From NCBI RefSeq assembly GCF_041052385.1, contig NZ_CP163439.1, positions 3,709,001 to 3,773,000 of the forward strand: a stretch of DNA of 64,000 bases, in the 5' to 3' direction. This DNA comes from Streptomyces sp. R28 (GTDB lineage: Bacteria > Actinomycetota > Actinomycetes > Streptomycetales > Streptomycetaceae). The translations under genes and the position numbers were made by a program. Position 1 is the stretch's first letter. Every line of letters begins with the position of its first letter. Under the pieces are notes generated by a model that made no database searches, was not told where the DNA came from, and saw only the letters and a program-made list of their open reading frames with translations. Shown in pieces: positions 42,739 to 51,256 of the stretch.

Positions 42739-43818
42739 ATGCACCCGAGACGTAGATCCCTGCTGCTCGCGGCCGCCGGTACCACGGCGGCCGCGGCCGT
42801 ACCCGCGACGGCGGCCGCCTCCGAGGCGGCTGCGGCGACGGCCGGCCCCCGGCGACCGGGGCGGCCGCTCGTCATCGGCCATCGAGGCGCCGCGGGCTGG
42901 CGCCCTGAGCACACGGCGGCCTCGTACACGTACGCCGTGCAGACCGGCGCCGACTGGATCGAGCCGGACCTGGTGCCGACCAAGGACCATGTGCTCGTCG
43001 TCCGGCACGAGAACGAGATCTCGCAGACGACGGACGTGGCGTCCCACCCGGAGTTCGCCGGCCGCCGCACGACGAAGACGGTGGACGGGCGGTCGGTGAG
43101 CGGCTGGTTCACCGAGGACTTCACGCTGGCGGAGCTGAAGACGCTGCGGGCGGTGGAGCGCCTGCCCCTGGTCCGCAACCGCAACACCGTGTTCGACGGC
43201 CGCGAGGAGGTGCTCACCTTCCAGGAGGTGGTCGACCTGGCGCGCGGGCTGTCGAAGGCGTACGGCCGCACGATCGCCGTCTTCCCGGAGACCAAGCACC
43301 CGACGTACTTCCGCGGGTTGGGCCTGCCCCTGGAGCCGAAGCTGGCGGAGGTGATCCGCCGGTGCCGCCTGGGCCGGCGCGAGTGTGTCGTGCAGTCCTT
43401 CGAGCCGACGAGCCTGCGGCGGATCGCGGCCGAGCGGCTGGGGGTGCCGCTGTGGCAGGCGCTGGGGACGACGGGTGGGCCGTACGACCTCGTCTCGGCC
43501 GGTGATCCGACGACGTACAAGGACATGATGACGCCGGCGGGGCTGGCGCGGATCGCCGCGTACGCGGACTGGATCGGGCCGGACAAGTCGTCGCTCGTCG
43601 GTACGTCCGTCATCGCGGACGCCCACACGGCGGGGCTGCGGGTGGGGCCGTACACCTTCCGGGCGGAGAACCAGTTCCTGCCACCGGATCTGCGGCGCGG
43701 TACCGGAGCGAACGATTTCGGGGACGCGTTCGCCGAATTCGCGCTGTACTACGAGCTGGGGGTCGACGCGGTGGTGACCGACTTCCCCGATCTGGCGGTG
43801 ATGGCGAGGAGGGGCTGA
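42739..43818 (+). CDS. Secreted glycerophosphodiester phosphodiesterase
   Basis: 359 aa. Tat-like signal (HPRRRSLLLAAAGTTAAAAV), then the GDPD fold: VIGHRGAAGWRPEHT (His-Arg and Glu of the active site), WIEPDLVPTKDHVLVVRHE with metal-binding and catalytic His residues, and VFPETKHPTYF. Hydrolyses glycerophosphodiesters to glycerol-3-phosphate and an alcohol outside the cell. The ATG at 42739 follows GAAAGGGAG; the frame opens at 42703 without a ribosome site. It may supply polyol phosphate to the adjacent operon. Its stop overlaps the next ATG (TGATG). Confidence 0.9.
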   Translation: MHPRRRSLLLAAAGTTAAAAVPATAAASEAAAATAGPRRPGRPLVIGHRGAAGWRPEHTAASYTYAVQTGADWIEPDLVPTKDHVLVVRHENEISQTTDVASHPEFAGRRTTKTVDGRSVSGWFTEDFTLAELKTLRAVERLPLVRNRNTVFDGREEVLTFQEVVDLARGLSKAYGRTIAVFPETKHPTYFRGLGLPLEPKLAEVIRRCRLGRRECVVQSFEPTSLRRIAAERLGVPLWQALGTTGGPYDLVSAGDPTTYKDMMTPAGLARIAAYADWIGPDKSSLVGTSVIADAHTAGLRVGPYTFRAENQFLPPDLRRGTGANDFGDAFAEFALYYELGVDAVVTDFPDLAVMARRG

Positions 43819-44051
43819 TGAGGACGTTCAGACTGGACTGCCCGACCTGCGGCACCATGCAGGACTTCCGGCCCGTCAACAACGAGGAGAAGGCGGCGAT
43901 CCGCGAGGAGAAGGGGGACCCTCGCCACTACGTGGACTGGTACTGGCGCTGCACCGCCAAAGGCTGTCTGTCGTACTACCGCCACCTCAAGAAGAGCGAC
44001 GGCGGCCTCCTTCCCGAGAAGTTCCGGGAGGAAGCCGCCGCCACGGAGTAG
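43818..44051 (+). CDS. Small zinc-ribbon-like protein (77 aa)
   Basis: Two cysteine pairs, CPTC (residues 8-11) and WRCTAKGC (about 44-49), frame a charged helical segment, as in zinc ribbons. The start overlaps the GDPD stop by one base, suggesting coupling. No catalytic motif; DNA, RNA or protein binding possible. Confidence 0.75.
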   Translation: MRTFRLDCPTCGTMQDFRPVNNEEKAAIREEKGDPRHYVDWYWRCTAKGCLSYYRHLKKSDGGLLPEKFREEAAATE

Positions 44052-44060
44052 GAGTGACCG

Positions 44061-44723
44061 CTACAGGTTGCTGAAGTCCGGCCCCTTGGTACGGGTGCGC
44101 TTGATCTCGTAGAAACCCGGCACGGAGGCCACGGCGAGGGTGCCGTCCCACAGCCTCGCGGCGTCCTCGCCCTTGGGGGCCGGGGTGACGACCGGGCCGA
44201 AGAAGGCGATCTGCTCGCCGTCGGGGCCGGGGACGGCGATCACCGGGGTGCCGACCTCCTGGCCGACCTTCTCGATGCCCTCCTTGTGGGAGGCGCGCAG
44301 TTCGGCGTCGAACTCGAAGTCCTCCTGGTCGGCGTAGTCGATCAGGTCGGCGGGCAGACCGGCGTCGGCGAGCGCGCCGACGATCGCCTCGGTGGTCGGG
44401 CCCTCGCCGTTGTTGTGGAAGCGGGTGCCGAGCGCGGTGTAGAGGGGGCCGAGGACGTCGGCGCCGTGCTTCTGCCAGGCCGCGGTGGCCACCCGGACCG
44501 GCTTCCACGCCTTGGTCGCGAGCATCTCCCGGTACTCCTCGGGCAGCTGGTCGATCTTGTCCTCGTTCAGCACGGCGAGGCTCATGATGTGCCAGCGCAC
44601 CTCTATGTCCCGGACCTTCTCCACTTCCAGGACCCAGCGGGAGGTCATCCAGGCCCAGGGGCACAGGGGGTCGAACCAGAAGTCGACGGGGGTCTTGCCG
44701 GAGGCGTTCGCGGTCTCGGACAT
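44061..44723 (-). CDS. DsbA-fold protein of the mycothiol-dependent nitroreductase (Rv2466c) family, CPWA variant
   Basis: 220 aa. VDFWFDPLCPWAWMTSRWVL and VGTPVIAVPGPDGEQIAFFGPV follow Rv2466c almost along its length, with EIKRTRTKGPDF at the end. In Rv2466c, as I recall, the active site is CPWC; here the second Cys is Ala, leaving a monothiol. Predicted mycothiol-linked oxidoreductase in the cytoplasm. The ATG at 44723 has GGAGA upstream; a longer frame exists but lacks a ribosome site. Divergent from pepN. Confidence 0.9.
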   Translation of the reverse strand: MSETANASGKTPVDFWFDPLCPWAWMTSRWVLEVEKVRDIEVRWHIMSLAVLNEDKIDQLPEEYREMLATKAWKPVRVATAAWQKHGADVLGPLYTALGTRFHNNGEGPTTEAIVGALADAGLPADLIDYADQEDFEFDAELRASHKEGIEKVGQEVGTPVIAVPGPDGEQIAFFGPVVTPAPKGEDAARLWDGTLAVASVPGFYEIKRTRTKGPDFSNL

Positions 44724-44859
44724 GGGTCTCCTCAAGATGTGGCCTTTCCTGCCGCAACACCGGCCGTCGCCCACCCCATTCCCGGGTGCCCGATGTCAGG
44801 AGCACATGGCAGGATCGGCCCTGTCCACATACTGAACACGCCCCGAGGGAGTACCGCCC

Positions 44860-47436
44860 GTGCCCGGTGAGAATCTGTCCCGCGACGAGGCCCGGGAGCG
44901 GGCCGCCCTCCTGTCCGTCGACGGGTACGAGGTGTCCCTCGACCTGCGCTCGGCGGTCGGCGACCAGGCCGGGGACGGTCCGCGCACCTTCCGGTCCGTG
45001 ACCACGATCCGCTTCCGGTGCAACGAGCCGGGGGCGTCGAGCTTCGCGGACCTGATCGCCCCGAGCGTCACGGCGCTCTCCCTGAACGGCCGGGACCTCG
45101 ACCCGGGCGCGGTGTTCGACGGCTCCCGGATCACCCTGGAGGACCTCGCCGCCGACAACGAGCTGATCGTCGACGCCCAGTGCGCCTACTCCCGCACCGG
45201 CGAGGGCCTGCACCGCTTCGTCGACCCCGAGGACGGCGAGGTCTACCTCTACACCCAGTACGAGCCGGCCGACTCCCGCCGCGTCTTCGCGAACTTCGAG
45301 CAGCCGGACCTCAAGGCCCCGTTCCGCTTCGAGGTGCGGGCGCCGCAGGAGTGGACGGTGTGGAGCAACGGCGTCGGCGAACGCGTCGACGGGGTGTGGC
45401 GGTTCGCGGAGACCAAGCCGATCTCGACGTACATCACCTGCGTGGTGGCCGGCCCGTACCACTACGTCACGGACTCCTACTCCCGCACCTTCGCCGACGG
45501 CACGACGCTGCGGATCCCCCTCGGCGCCATGTGCCGCAAGGGCCTCGCCCCCTACTTCGACGCCGACGACGTCTTCCTGGTCACCAAGCAGGGCCTGGAC
45601 TTCTTCCACGACCACTTCGACTACCCGTACCCCTTCGGGAAGTACGACCAGGCGTTCGTGCCCGAGTACAACCTCGGCGCGATGGAGAACCCGGGGATGG
45701 TGACCTTCCGGGAGGAGTACATCTTCCGCGGCAAGGTGACGCGGTCGTCGTACGAGGGCCGGGCCAACGTCATCCTGCACGAGATGGCGCACATGTGGTT
45801 CGGCGACCTGGTCACCATGGTGTGGTGGGACGACCTGTGGCTGAAGGAGTCCTTCGCGGACTTCATGGGCACCTTCGCGAACGTGGGCGCGACCCGCTTC
45901 AAGGACGCGTGGATCACCTTCGCCAACCGTCGCAAGGCCTGGGCGTACCGCGCCGACCAGCTGCCCTCCACGCACCCGATCACCGCCGACATCCGCGACC
46001 TGCAGGACGCGAAGCTCAACTTCGACGGCATCACGTACGCCAAGGGCGCTTCCGTACTGAAGCAACTCGTCGCGTACGTCGGCCAGGACGCGTTCCTGGA
46101 GGGTGCGCGGCGCTACTTCAAGCGGCACGCGTACGGCAACACGCGCCTCGGTGACCTGCTGTCGGTCCTGGAGGAGACCAGCGGGCGGGACATGGGCGCG
46201 TGGGCGCATTCCTGGCTGCAGACGGCGGGCGTGAACTCGCTGACCCCGCAGGTGCTGCTGGACGGCGAGGGGCGCATCGACGAGCTGGCCGTGCTCCAGG
46301 AGGCCGCCGAGTCCCACCCCGAGCTGCGCCCGCACCGGGTCGCCGTGGGCCTGTACCGGCGGGGCGCGCAGGGGGCGCTGGAGCGGTTCGCGCAGGCCGA
46401 GGTGGACGTCGACGGTCCGCGCGCGGTGGTGGCGGAGCTGGCGGGCGCGGACGCCCCGGAGCTGGTGCTGGTCAACGACGACGACCTGACGTACTGCAAG
46501 ACCCGCTTCGACGAGACGTCCCTGGCGACGCTGCGGGAGCACCTGGGCGCGCTGACCGACCCGCTCGCCAGGGCCCTGTGCTGGTCGGCGCTGTGGAACA
46601 TGACGCGGGACGCGCTGCTGCCGGCGCGGGACTTCGTGGGCCTGGTGCTGCGGTTCGCGGGGCGCGAGTCCGACATCGGCGTGCTGCAGATGCTGCACGC
46701 GTGGGCGAACTCGTCGCTGGTCCACTATGTGACGCCCGAGTGGCGGCCGGCCGGCGAACGGCTGCTCGCCGAGGGCGCGCTGCGGGAGCTGCGGGCCGCC
46801 GCGCCGGGCAGCGAGCAGCAGCTGGCGTGGGCGCGGTTCTTCGCGTCGGTGGCATCGGGGTCGCAGGACCTGGCGCTGCTGCGGGGTCTGCTGGAGGGCA
46901 CCGAGAAGATCGAGGGCCTGGACGTCGACCAGGAGCTGCGCTGGGCGTTCCTGGGGCCGCTGGCCGAGCACGGCGTGGCGGACGAGTCGGTGCTGGCCGC
47001 CGAACTGGCCCGCGACGACACCGCCTCGGGCAAGCGCCACCAGGTCCGCTGCCTCGCCTCCCGGCCGTCGGCGGCGGTGAAGGCGCAGGCGTGGGCGCAG
47101 GTCGTCGAGTCCGACGCGCTGTCCAACGCGCTCGTCGAGGCGACCATCGCGGGCTTCACGCAGCCCTCGCAGCGGGAGCTGCTCGCGCCGTACGCCGACA
47201 AGTACTTCGCGGCGATCGAGCGGGTGTGGGCCGAGCGGTCGATCCAGATCGGCATGGACGTGGTCCGGGGCCTGTTCCCGGGGCTGCAGCAGTCGCAGGC
47301 CACGCTGGACGCGACGGACGCGTGGCTCGCGGCCCACGAGGACGCGGCGCCGGCGCTGCGGCGGCTGGTGCTGGAGGCGCGGGACGACCTGGCGCGGGGG
47401 CTGCGGGGGCAGGCGTGCGACGCGGCGCACGAGTGA
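44860..47436 (+). CDS. pepN: Aminopeptidase N (M1 family)
   Basis: 858 aa, the length of actinobacterial PepN. Substrate-binding exopeptidase motif GAMENPGMVTF, zinc site HEMAHMWFGD with the third ligand in LWLKESFADFMG, and a C-terminal ERAP-like helical domain. Removes N-terminal residues from peptides in the cytoplasm. GTG start at 44860 with GAGGGAG upstream. Confidence 0.96.
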   Translation: MPGENLSRDEARERAALLSVDGYEVSLDLRSAVGDQAGDGPRTFRSVTTIRFRCNEPGASSFADLIAPSVTALSLNGRDLDPGAVFDGSRITLEDLAADNELIVDAQCAYSRTGEGLHRFVDPEDGEVYLYTQYEPADSRRVFANFEQPDLKAPFRFEVRAPQEWTVWSNGVGERVDGVWRFAETKPISTYITCVVAGPYHYVTDSYSRTFADGTTLRIPLGAMCRKGLAPYFDADDVFLVTKQGLDFFHDHFDYPYPFGKYDQAFVPEYNLGAMENPGMVTFREEYIFRGKVTRSSYEGRANVILHEMAHMWFGDLVTMVWWDDLWLKESFADFMGTFANVGATRFKDAWITFANRRKAWAYRADQLPSTHPITADIRDLQDAKLNFDGITYAKGASVLKQLVAYVGQDAFLEGARRYFKRHAYGNTRLGDLLSVLEETSGRDMGAWAHSWLQTAGVNSLTPQVLLDGEGRIDELAVLQEAAESHPELRPHRVAVGLYRRGAQGALERFAQAEVDVDGPRAVVAELAGADAPELVLVNDDDLTYCKTRFDETSLATLREHLGALTDPLARALCWSALWNMTRDALLPARDFVGLVLRFAGRESDIGVLQMLHAWANSSLVHYVTPEWRPAGERLLAEGALRELRAAAPGSEQQLAWARFFASVASGSQDLALLRGLLEGTEKIEGLDVDQELRWAFLGPLAEHGVADESVLAAELARDDTASGKRHQVRCLASRPSAAVKAQAWAQVVESDALSNALVEATIAGFTQPSQRELLAPYADKYFAAIERVWAERSIQIGMDVVRGLFPGLQQSQATLDATDAWLAAHEDAAPALRRLVLEARDDLARGLRGQACDAAHE

Positions 47437-47528
47437 GCCGACCGGAACAGCGTCAACCACACAAGACCTTTGGCCAACGATCACGGCCCTCCGTGACCGT
47501 TACGGAATTCAGGCAATAACAGCCGTAA

Positions 47529-47557
47529 CCCCTGGTCCAACCCGAACGGACCAGGGG
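47529..47557 (+). terminator. pepN terminator
   Basis: CCCCTGGTCC-type arm (47529-47538) and GGACCAGGGG (47548-47557) with a 9-nt loop, followed by TTTT. Weaker inverted repeats precede it (TCACGG/CCGTGA at 47481-47496 and GTTACGG/CCGTAAC at 47499-47529). Confidence 0.88.
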
Positions 47558-47627
47558 TTTTCCGTGCCTACTCGGCATCCGAACATCCGTCCTTTAGTGC
47601 CGAGTTGTCCGCTTTTGTCGACAGGCG

Positions 47628-47643
47628 TGTAACAGCGGTTACA
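47628..47643. promoter_or_regulatory. TGTAAC-GTTACA dyad, candidate operator
   Basis: TGTAAC-AGCG-GTTACA is a perfect 6-bp dyad 30 bases before the start of the AbiEi-like gene, where it could overlap its promoter or leader. Binder unknown. Confidence 0.4.
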
Positions 47644-47673
47644 GGGCGGACAGGACGCGGGAACCTCCCGGTC

Positions 47674-48729
47674 ATGAACCACAACGCCCCGCTCCCCCCG
47701 GTCCCCCCGCTCTCCCCCCGCCCCCTGCGCCACCTCTCCGAGGTGCACCGCCGCGTCATGACGACCGCTCAGCTGAAGTCGCACGGCATCTCGCCCGCCG
47801 AGATGAACGACCAATGCCGCCCCGGCGGCCCCTGGCAGCAGCTCCTCCCCGGCGTCTTCCTGCTCCACCCCGGCCCGCCGACCAGCGAGGAGCGCCTGCA
47901 CGCGGTGCTGATGTACGCGGCGCGGGAACGGTCGCCCGGGGTGCCGTCCCAGCCGAACGCCGGCGAGGCGCACGCCCCCGCCTACCCCGACGCGGTGATC
48001 ACGGGTCTCGCGGCGCTGACCCTGCACGGCTTCTCCGCCACGCCGCCGCTCACCGCGCTGGACCAGATCGACGTCCTGGTCCCGCGGATGCGCCGGCTGC
48101 GCACCACGGGCTGCGTCCGCATCCTGCGCACCGCCGCGCTGCCCACCCCCCAGCAGGTGACGGGCCTCCCGGTGGCCCCGGTCCCCCGCGCCCTGGCCGA
48201 CGCGGTGGCCGAACTGACGGACGCGAGCGCCGTACGCCGGCTGCTGACCGAGGCCGTCCGCGGCGGCCACTGCGAACCGGCGTCGGTGGTACGGGAGTTG
48301 AACCAGGCGAAGCTCCTGTCCCGCCCGCACGTGGTGGAGGCGGTGGACTCCCTGCTCGCCGAGGGCCGCGCGATCGCGGAGGACCGCCTGTACGAGATGG
48401 TCCACGTCCACGGCCTGCCCGACCCCGTCTGGAACGTCGACCTGCGCCTGCCCGGCGGCCCCCACCTCGGCGGCCTGGACGCCTACTGGCCGGAGCAGGC
48501 GGTGGCGGTCGAGCTGGACACCCGCGCCCCCCGGCAGGACGACGACGCCCTGTGGTCCGAGTACGCCCGCAAGCGCGAGCACCTGGAGCGCCTCGGCATC
48601 ACGGTCGTCCACATCACCCCGAAGAAGCTGCGGGATTCGATCGAGCAGCAGGCGGCGGTGGTCCGTACGGCCCTGATGGCGGCGGCGGACCGCGATCCGG
48701 CCGCGTATGTCGTGGTGCTGCCCCGGTAG
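47674..48729 (+). CDS. AbiEi/PD-(D/E)XK nuclease-like protein
   Basis: 351 aa. The N-terminal part (VMTTAQLKSHGISPAEMNDQCRPGGPWQQLLPGVFLLH) resembles the winged helix of AbiEi-type antitoxin-domain proteins. A middle region (ALTLHGF, DQIDVLVP) is followed by a C-terminal segment GGLDAYWPEQAVAVELDTRAPRQDD, RKREHLERLGITVVHITPKKLR, with the E-x-D and long-helix spacing of DUF559/Vsr-like nucleases. Families like this are multi-copy in actinobacteria. No toxin partner is adjacent, so a toxin-antitoxin role is not supported. ATG at 47674 chosen over an upstream in-frame GTG at 47605. Confidence 0.75.
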   Translation: MNHNAPLPPVPPLSPRPLRHLSEVHRRVMTTAQLKSHGISPAEMNDQCRPGGPWQQLLPGVFLLHPGPPTSEERLHAVLMYAARERSPGVPSQPNAGEAHAPAYPDAVITGLAALTLHGFSATPPLTALDQIDVLVPRMRRLRTTGCVRILRTAALPTPQQVTGLPVAPVPRALADAVAELTDASAVRRLLTEAVRGGHCEPASVVRELNQAKLLSRPHVVEAVDSLLAEGRAIAEDRLYEMVHVHGLPDPVWNVDLRLPGGPHLGGLDAYWPEQAVAVELDTRAPRQDDDALWSEYARKREHLERLGITVVHITPKKLRDSIEQQAAVVRTALMAAADRDPAAYVVVLPR

Positions 48730-48806
48730 TGACGGACCGGGAAGGCGGCACCAGGAGGGGAGAGGAGGGGGCCGCCGGGGCCTGGCCGGCACCGGCGCCC
48801 CCCTCC

Positions 48807-50471
48807 TCATGCCGTCGGCGGCTCGGTTCGTCGGGGAGCACTCCGCAGCGGCACCTCCCGGATCAGCCAGGACACCGCGAACGCCACGGCGCACACCGCG
48901 GCCGTACCGAGCGCGACACCGTGCAGCCCATCGACGACACCCGTCCGGAACGCGCCCTGGGCCGGGTCCGGCAGGCCTCTCAGCAGCGCGGGCGTGAGTT
49001 CCCCGCCCGTCAGCCGCTTCCCGTCGGCGCCGAGCCGGTCCGTGACGGTGGCGGCGAGACGGTTCGCGTAGACAGAGCCGAGGACCGCGACGCCGAGCGA
49101 GCCGCCGATGGTGCGCAGCAGCGTCTGGGTCCCGCTGGCCGCGCCCATGTCGCGCGGCTCGGCGCTGTTCATGGTGATCAGCATCGCCGGCTGCATCAGG
49201 CAGCCGATTCCCACACCGAACACGCAGGTCAGCACCGAGGCCGCAGCCGGGGGCGTGCCGACATCGAGCGTGAGCAGAGCCAGGGCACCCGCCGTGGCCA
49301 GCGCGCCGCCCAGGATCGGGTAGTGGCGGGAGCGGCCGCCGTTGCTCACCCGCCGCCCGATGGCGAGCTGTGCGCCGATCATGCCGAGCATCAGCGGGAT
49401 GAGCAGCACACCGCTCAACGTCGACGACATGCCCTGCACGAACTGCATGTACAGCGGCAGAAAGCTCGCCGCCGCCAGCATGGCCGCGCCCGTGACGAAG
49501 CTCAGGACCTGCGCCACGGTGAAGTTGCGGTCGCGGAACAGCCGGGGCGGGATCACCGCCTCCTGGGCCCGCCGCTCGACGGGCCCGAACGCGGCGAGTG
49601 CGGCCACGGACACCAGGCCGAGCCCGATGATCTGCGGTGAGGCCCAGGCGTACGTCGTCCCGCCCCAGCTCGCGAGCAGCGTCAGGGCGACGATCGCGCC
49701 GGTCAGCAGCCCTGCGCCGGCGAGGTCGATCCGTGCCTCGCCGCGCCCGCCGTGCTCGCCGCGTTCACCTCGCGCCGGCACCCCGAAGCCGACGATGGCG
49801 AGTGCCACGGCTCCGACCGGCACATTGACGTAGAACACCCATCGCCAGTCCAGTTGGTCGGTGAGGAAGCCGCCGAGCAGCGGTCCGCCGAGCAGTGCGG
49901 CGGGAAGCAGTACCCCGATCAGCGACTGGGAGCGCGCTGCCTCCGCGGGAGTGAGCAGCGTCCCGATGAGCGAGAGGGCCCCCACGAACAGCCCGCCCGC
50001 GCCGATGCCCTGCACGGCCCGGAACGCGATCAGCTGCCCCATGTCCTGGGCGAGTCCGCACAGAGCGGAACCGACGAGGAAGACGGCAATGGAGGTGAGG
50101 TAGCTGCCCTTGCGGCCGTACAAGTCGCCGAGCTTGCCCCAGATGGGTGTGGAGACGGCGGTGGTGAGCAGATAGGCGGTGAGCACCCAGGGCAGCCGGT
50201 CGAGACCGCCCAGGTCGCCGACGATGGTGGGCAGTGCGGTGCCGACGATGGTGCCGTCGAGCGTGGCGAGCACGATGCCGAGCAGCAGGCCGAGGACGAC
50301 GAGCCGGGAGAGCGGGGCGCCCTCCTGAACCGGCCCCGCCACCTCCGGCCCCGCCACCTCCGTCCCCGCCACCTCCGTCCCCGCCACCTCCGTCCCCGCC
50401 ACCTCCGGTCCCGCCGCTTCCGGCCCTGACCGCACCGCACCCGCACCTGTCCCGTCCGTACGCGCGTTCAT
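48807..50471 (-). CDS. MFS drug-efflux transporter, DHA2 (EmrB/QacA) family
   Basis: 554 aa, 14 helices. Motif C-like GIVLATLDGTIVGTALPTIVGDLGG with the DHA2 acidic residue in helix 1, motif A GKLGDLYGRKGSYL and the QGIGAGGLF motif in helix 4. Exports hydrophobic compounds with proton exchange. The N-terminus has five Glu-Val-Ala-Gly-Thr/Pro repeats from a 15-bp DNA repeat. AAGGGGGAG precedes the ATG. Operon with the FMN reductase (23 bases upstream) and probable target of the divergent TetR regulator. Confidence 0.92.
   Translation of the reverse strand: MNARTDGTGAGAVRSGPEAAGPEVAGTEVAGTEVAGTEVAGPEVAGPVQEGAPLSRLVVLGLLLGIVLATLDGTIVGTALPTIVGDLGGLDRLPWVLTAYLLTTAVSTPIWGKLGDLYGRKGSYLTSIAVFLVGSALCGLAQDMGQLIAFRAVQGIGAGGLFVGALSLIGTLLTPAEAARSQSLIGVLLPAALLGGPLLGGFLTDQLDWRWVFYVNVPVGAVALAIVGFGVPARGERGEHGGRGEARIDLAGAGLLTGAIVALTLLASWGGTTYAWASPQIIGLGLVSVAALAAFGPVERRAQEAVIPPRLFRDRNFTVAQVLSFVTGAAMLAAASFLPLYMQFVQGMSSTLSGVLLIPLMLGMIGAQLAIGRRVSNGGRSRHYPILGGALATAGALALLTLDVGTPPAAASVLTCVFGVGIGCLMQPAMLITMNSAEPRDMGAASGTQTLLRTIGGSLGVAVLGSVYANRLAATVTDRLGADGKRLTGGELTPALLRGLPDPAQGAFRTGVVDGLHGVALGTAAVCAVAFAVSWLIREVPLRSAPRRTEPPTA
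50341..50415. repeat. 15-bp in-frame tandem repeat in the MFS N-terminus
   Basis: Five units of ACCTCCGTCCCCGCC type, each adding five residues (Glu-Val-Ala-Gly-Thr/Pro) to the cytoplasmic N-terminal tail. Three middle units are identical, so copy number is likely to vary without a frameshift. Confidence 0.85.
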
Positions 50472-50493
50472 GACTCCCCCTTCCCGTCAGGTA

Positions 50494-51090
50494 TCAGGCG
50501 GCGTAGGGGCGGACGGACCTGGCGTCCCGCAGGGCATGGGCCCACCAGGCCAACTGGTCGAGGAGCGCCTTCGCGGCCGTGTCGGCGGCGGGGTCCTTGA
50601 CGCTGCCGTCCGCGTCGAAGCGGCTCCAGGCGTCGTGGAAGCTGACGGTGTTGCGGATGGTCATGGCATTCAACTCGGCCATGACGACCCGCAGATGCTC
50701 CACGGCACGCAGGCCACCGGACAGACCTCCGTACGAGACGAAACCGATCGGCTTGCCGTGCCACTGCTCGTTGTGCCAGTCGATCGCGTTCTTCAGGGAC
50801 GCCGGATAGCTGTGGTTGTACTCGGGCGTGACGAGGACGAAGGCGTCTGCGGCGGCGAGTCGCGGCGTCACGAGGGCCAGCGCCTCCTCGGTGCCGGGCG
50901 GCGGCTGCTGCCCGAAGGCCGGGAACACCGTCGGCAGCGGGGTCTCCGCGAGGTCGACGACGTCGGCGCGCATGTCGTCCCGCTGCCCGAGGTGGCCGCT
51001 GAGCCACTTCGTCACGACGGGTGCGAAGCGGCCCTCACGGGTCGAGCCGACGAGGACGGCGATGCGGAGCGGTTCGGTGGTGGCAGGCAT
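50494..51090 (-). CDS. NADPH-dependent FMN reductase
   Basis: 198 aa flavodoxin-fold reductase. IAVLVGSTREGRFAP is the FMN phosphate loop, and FVLVTPEYNHSYPASLKNAIDW and FVSYGGLSGGLRAVEHL are family motifs. Supplies reduced FMN or acts as an azo/quinone reductase. ATG at 51090 with AAGGGG upstream. First gene of an operon with the MFS pump, suggesting redox detoxification plus export. Could also serve the flavin monooxygenase at 19412, which lacks its own reductase. Confidence 0.9.
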   Translation of the reverse strand: MPATTEPLRIAVLVGSTREGRFAPVVTKWLSGHLGQRDDMRADVVDLAETPLPTVFPAFGQQPPPGTEEALALVTPRLAAADAFVLVTPEYNHSYPASLKNAIDWHNEQWHGKPIGFVSYGGLSGGLRAVEHLRVVMAELNAMTIRNTVSFHDAWSRFDADGSVKDPAADTAAKALLDQLAWWAHALRDARSVRPYAA

Positions 51091-51143
51091 GGGAGACCCC
51101 TTGATCCGACTGGGCGTGTACGGCGTATCAGTATGCGTACAAG

Positions 51144-51161
51144 GTACACATCGATGTGTAC
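51144..51161. promoter_or_regulatory. 18-bp perfect palindrome, TetR operator candidate
   Basis: GTACACATCGATGTGTAC is fully self-complementary and lies midway between the divergent FMN reductase and TetR genes. Partial relatives (CGTATCAG, GATACGC) flank it. It is the natural site for the adjacent TetR protein to repress both genes. Confidence 0.75.
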
Positions 51162-51256
51162 GGCGTCTACTGGAGATACGCTGTACGCGGCATCGGTGAG
51201 GGACGACGGGCAGTCGTCGGGGTATCGACCGGGAATCGACGGAGAGGAGCCGCGCC

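Noticed and set aside
43987..47484. Over 1100-codon minus-strand frame opposite pepN
   Set aside because: Mirror of pepN codon bias; its sequence is low-complexity Arg/Gly/Val with no domain.
47578..47589. LexA-like SOS box
   Set aside because: GAACATCCGTCC differs from GAAC-n4-GTTC in the second half and the neighbouring gene is not a DNA-damage gene.
47674..48729. Type IV toxin-antitoxin operon
   Set aside because: The protein resembles AbiEi but no AbiEii-like partner lies next to it.
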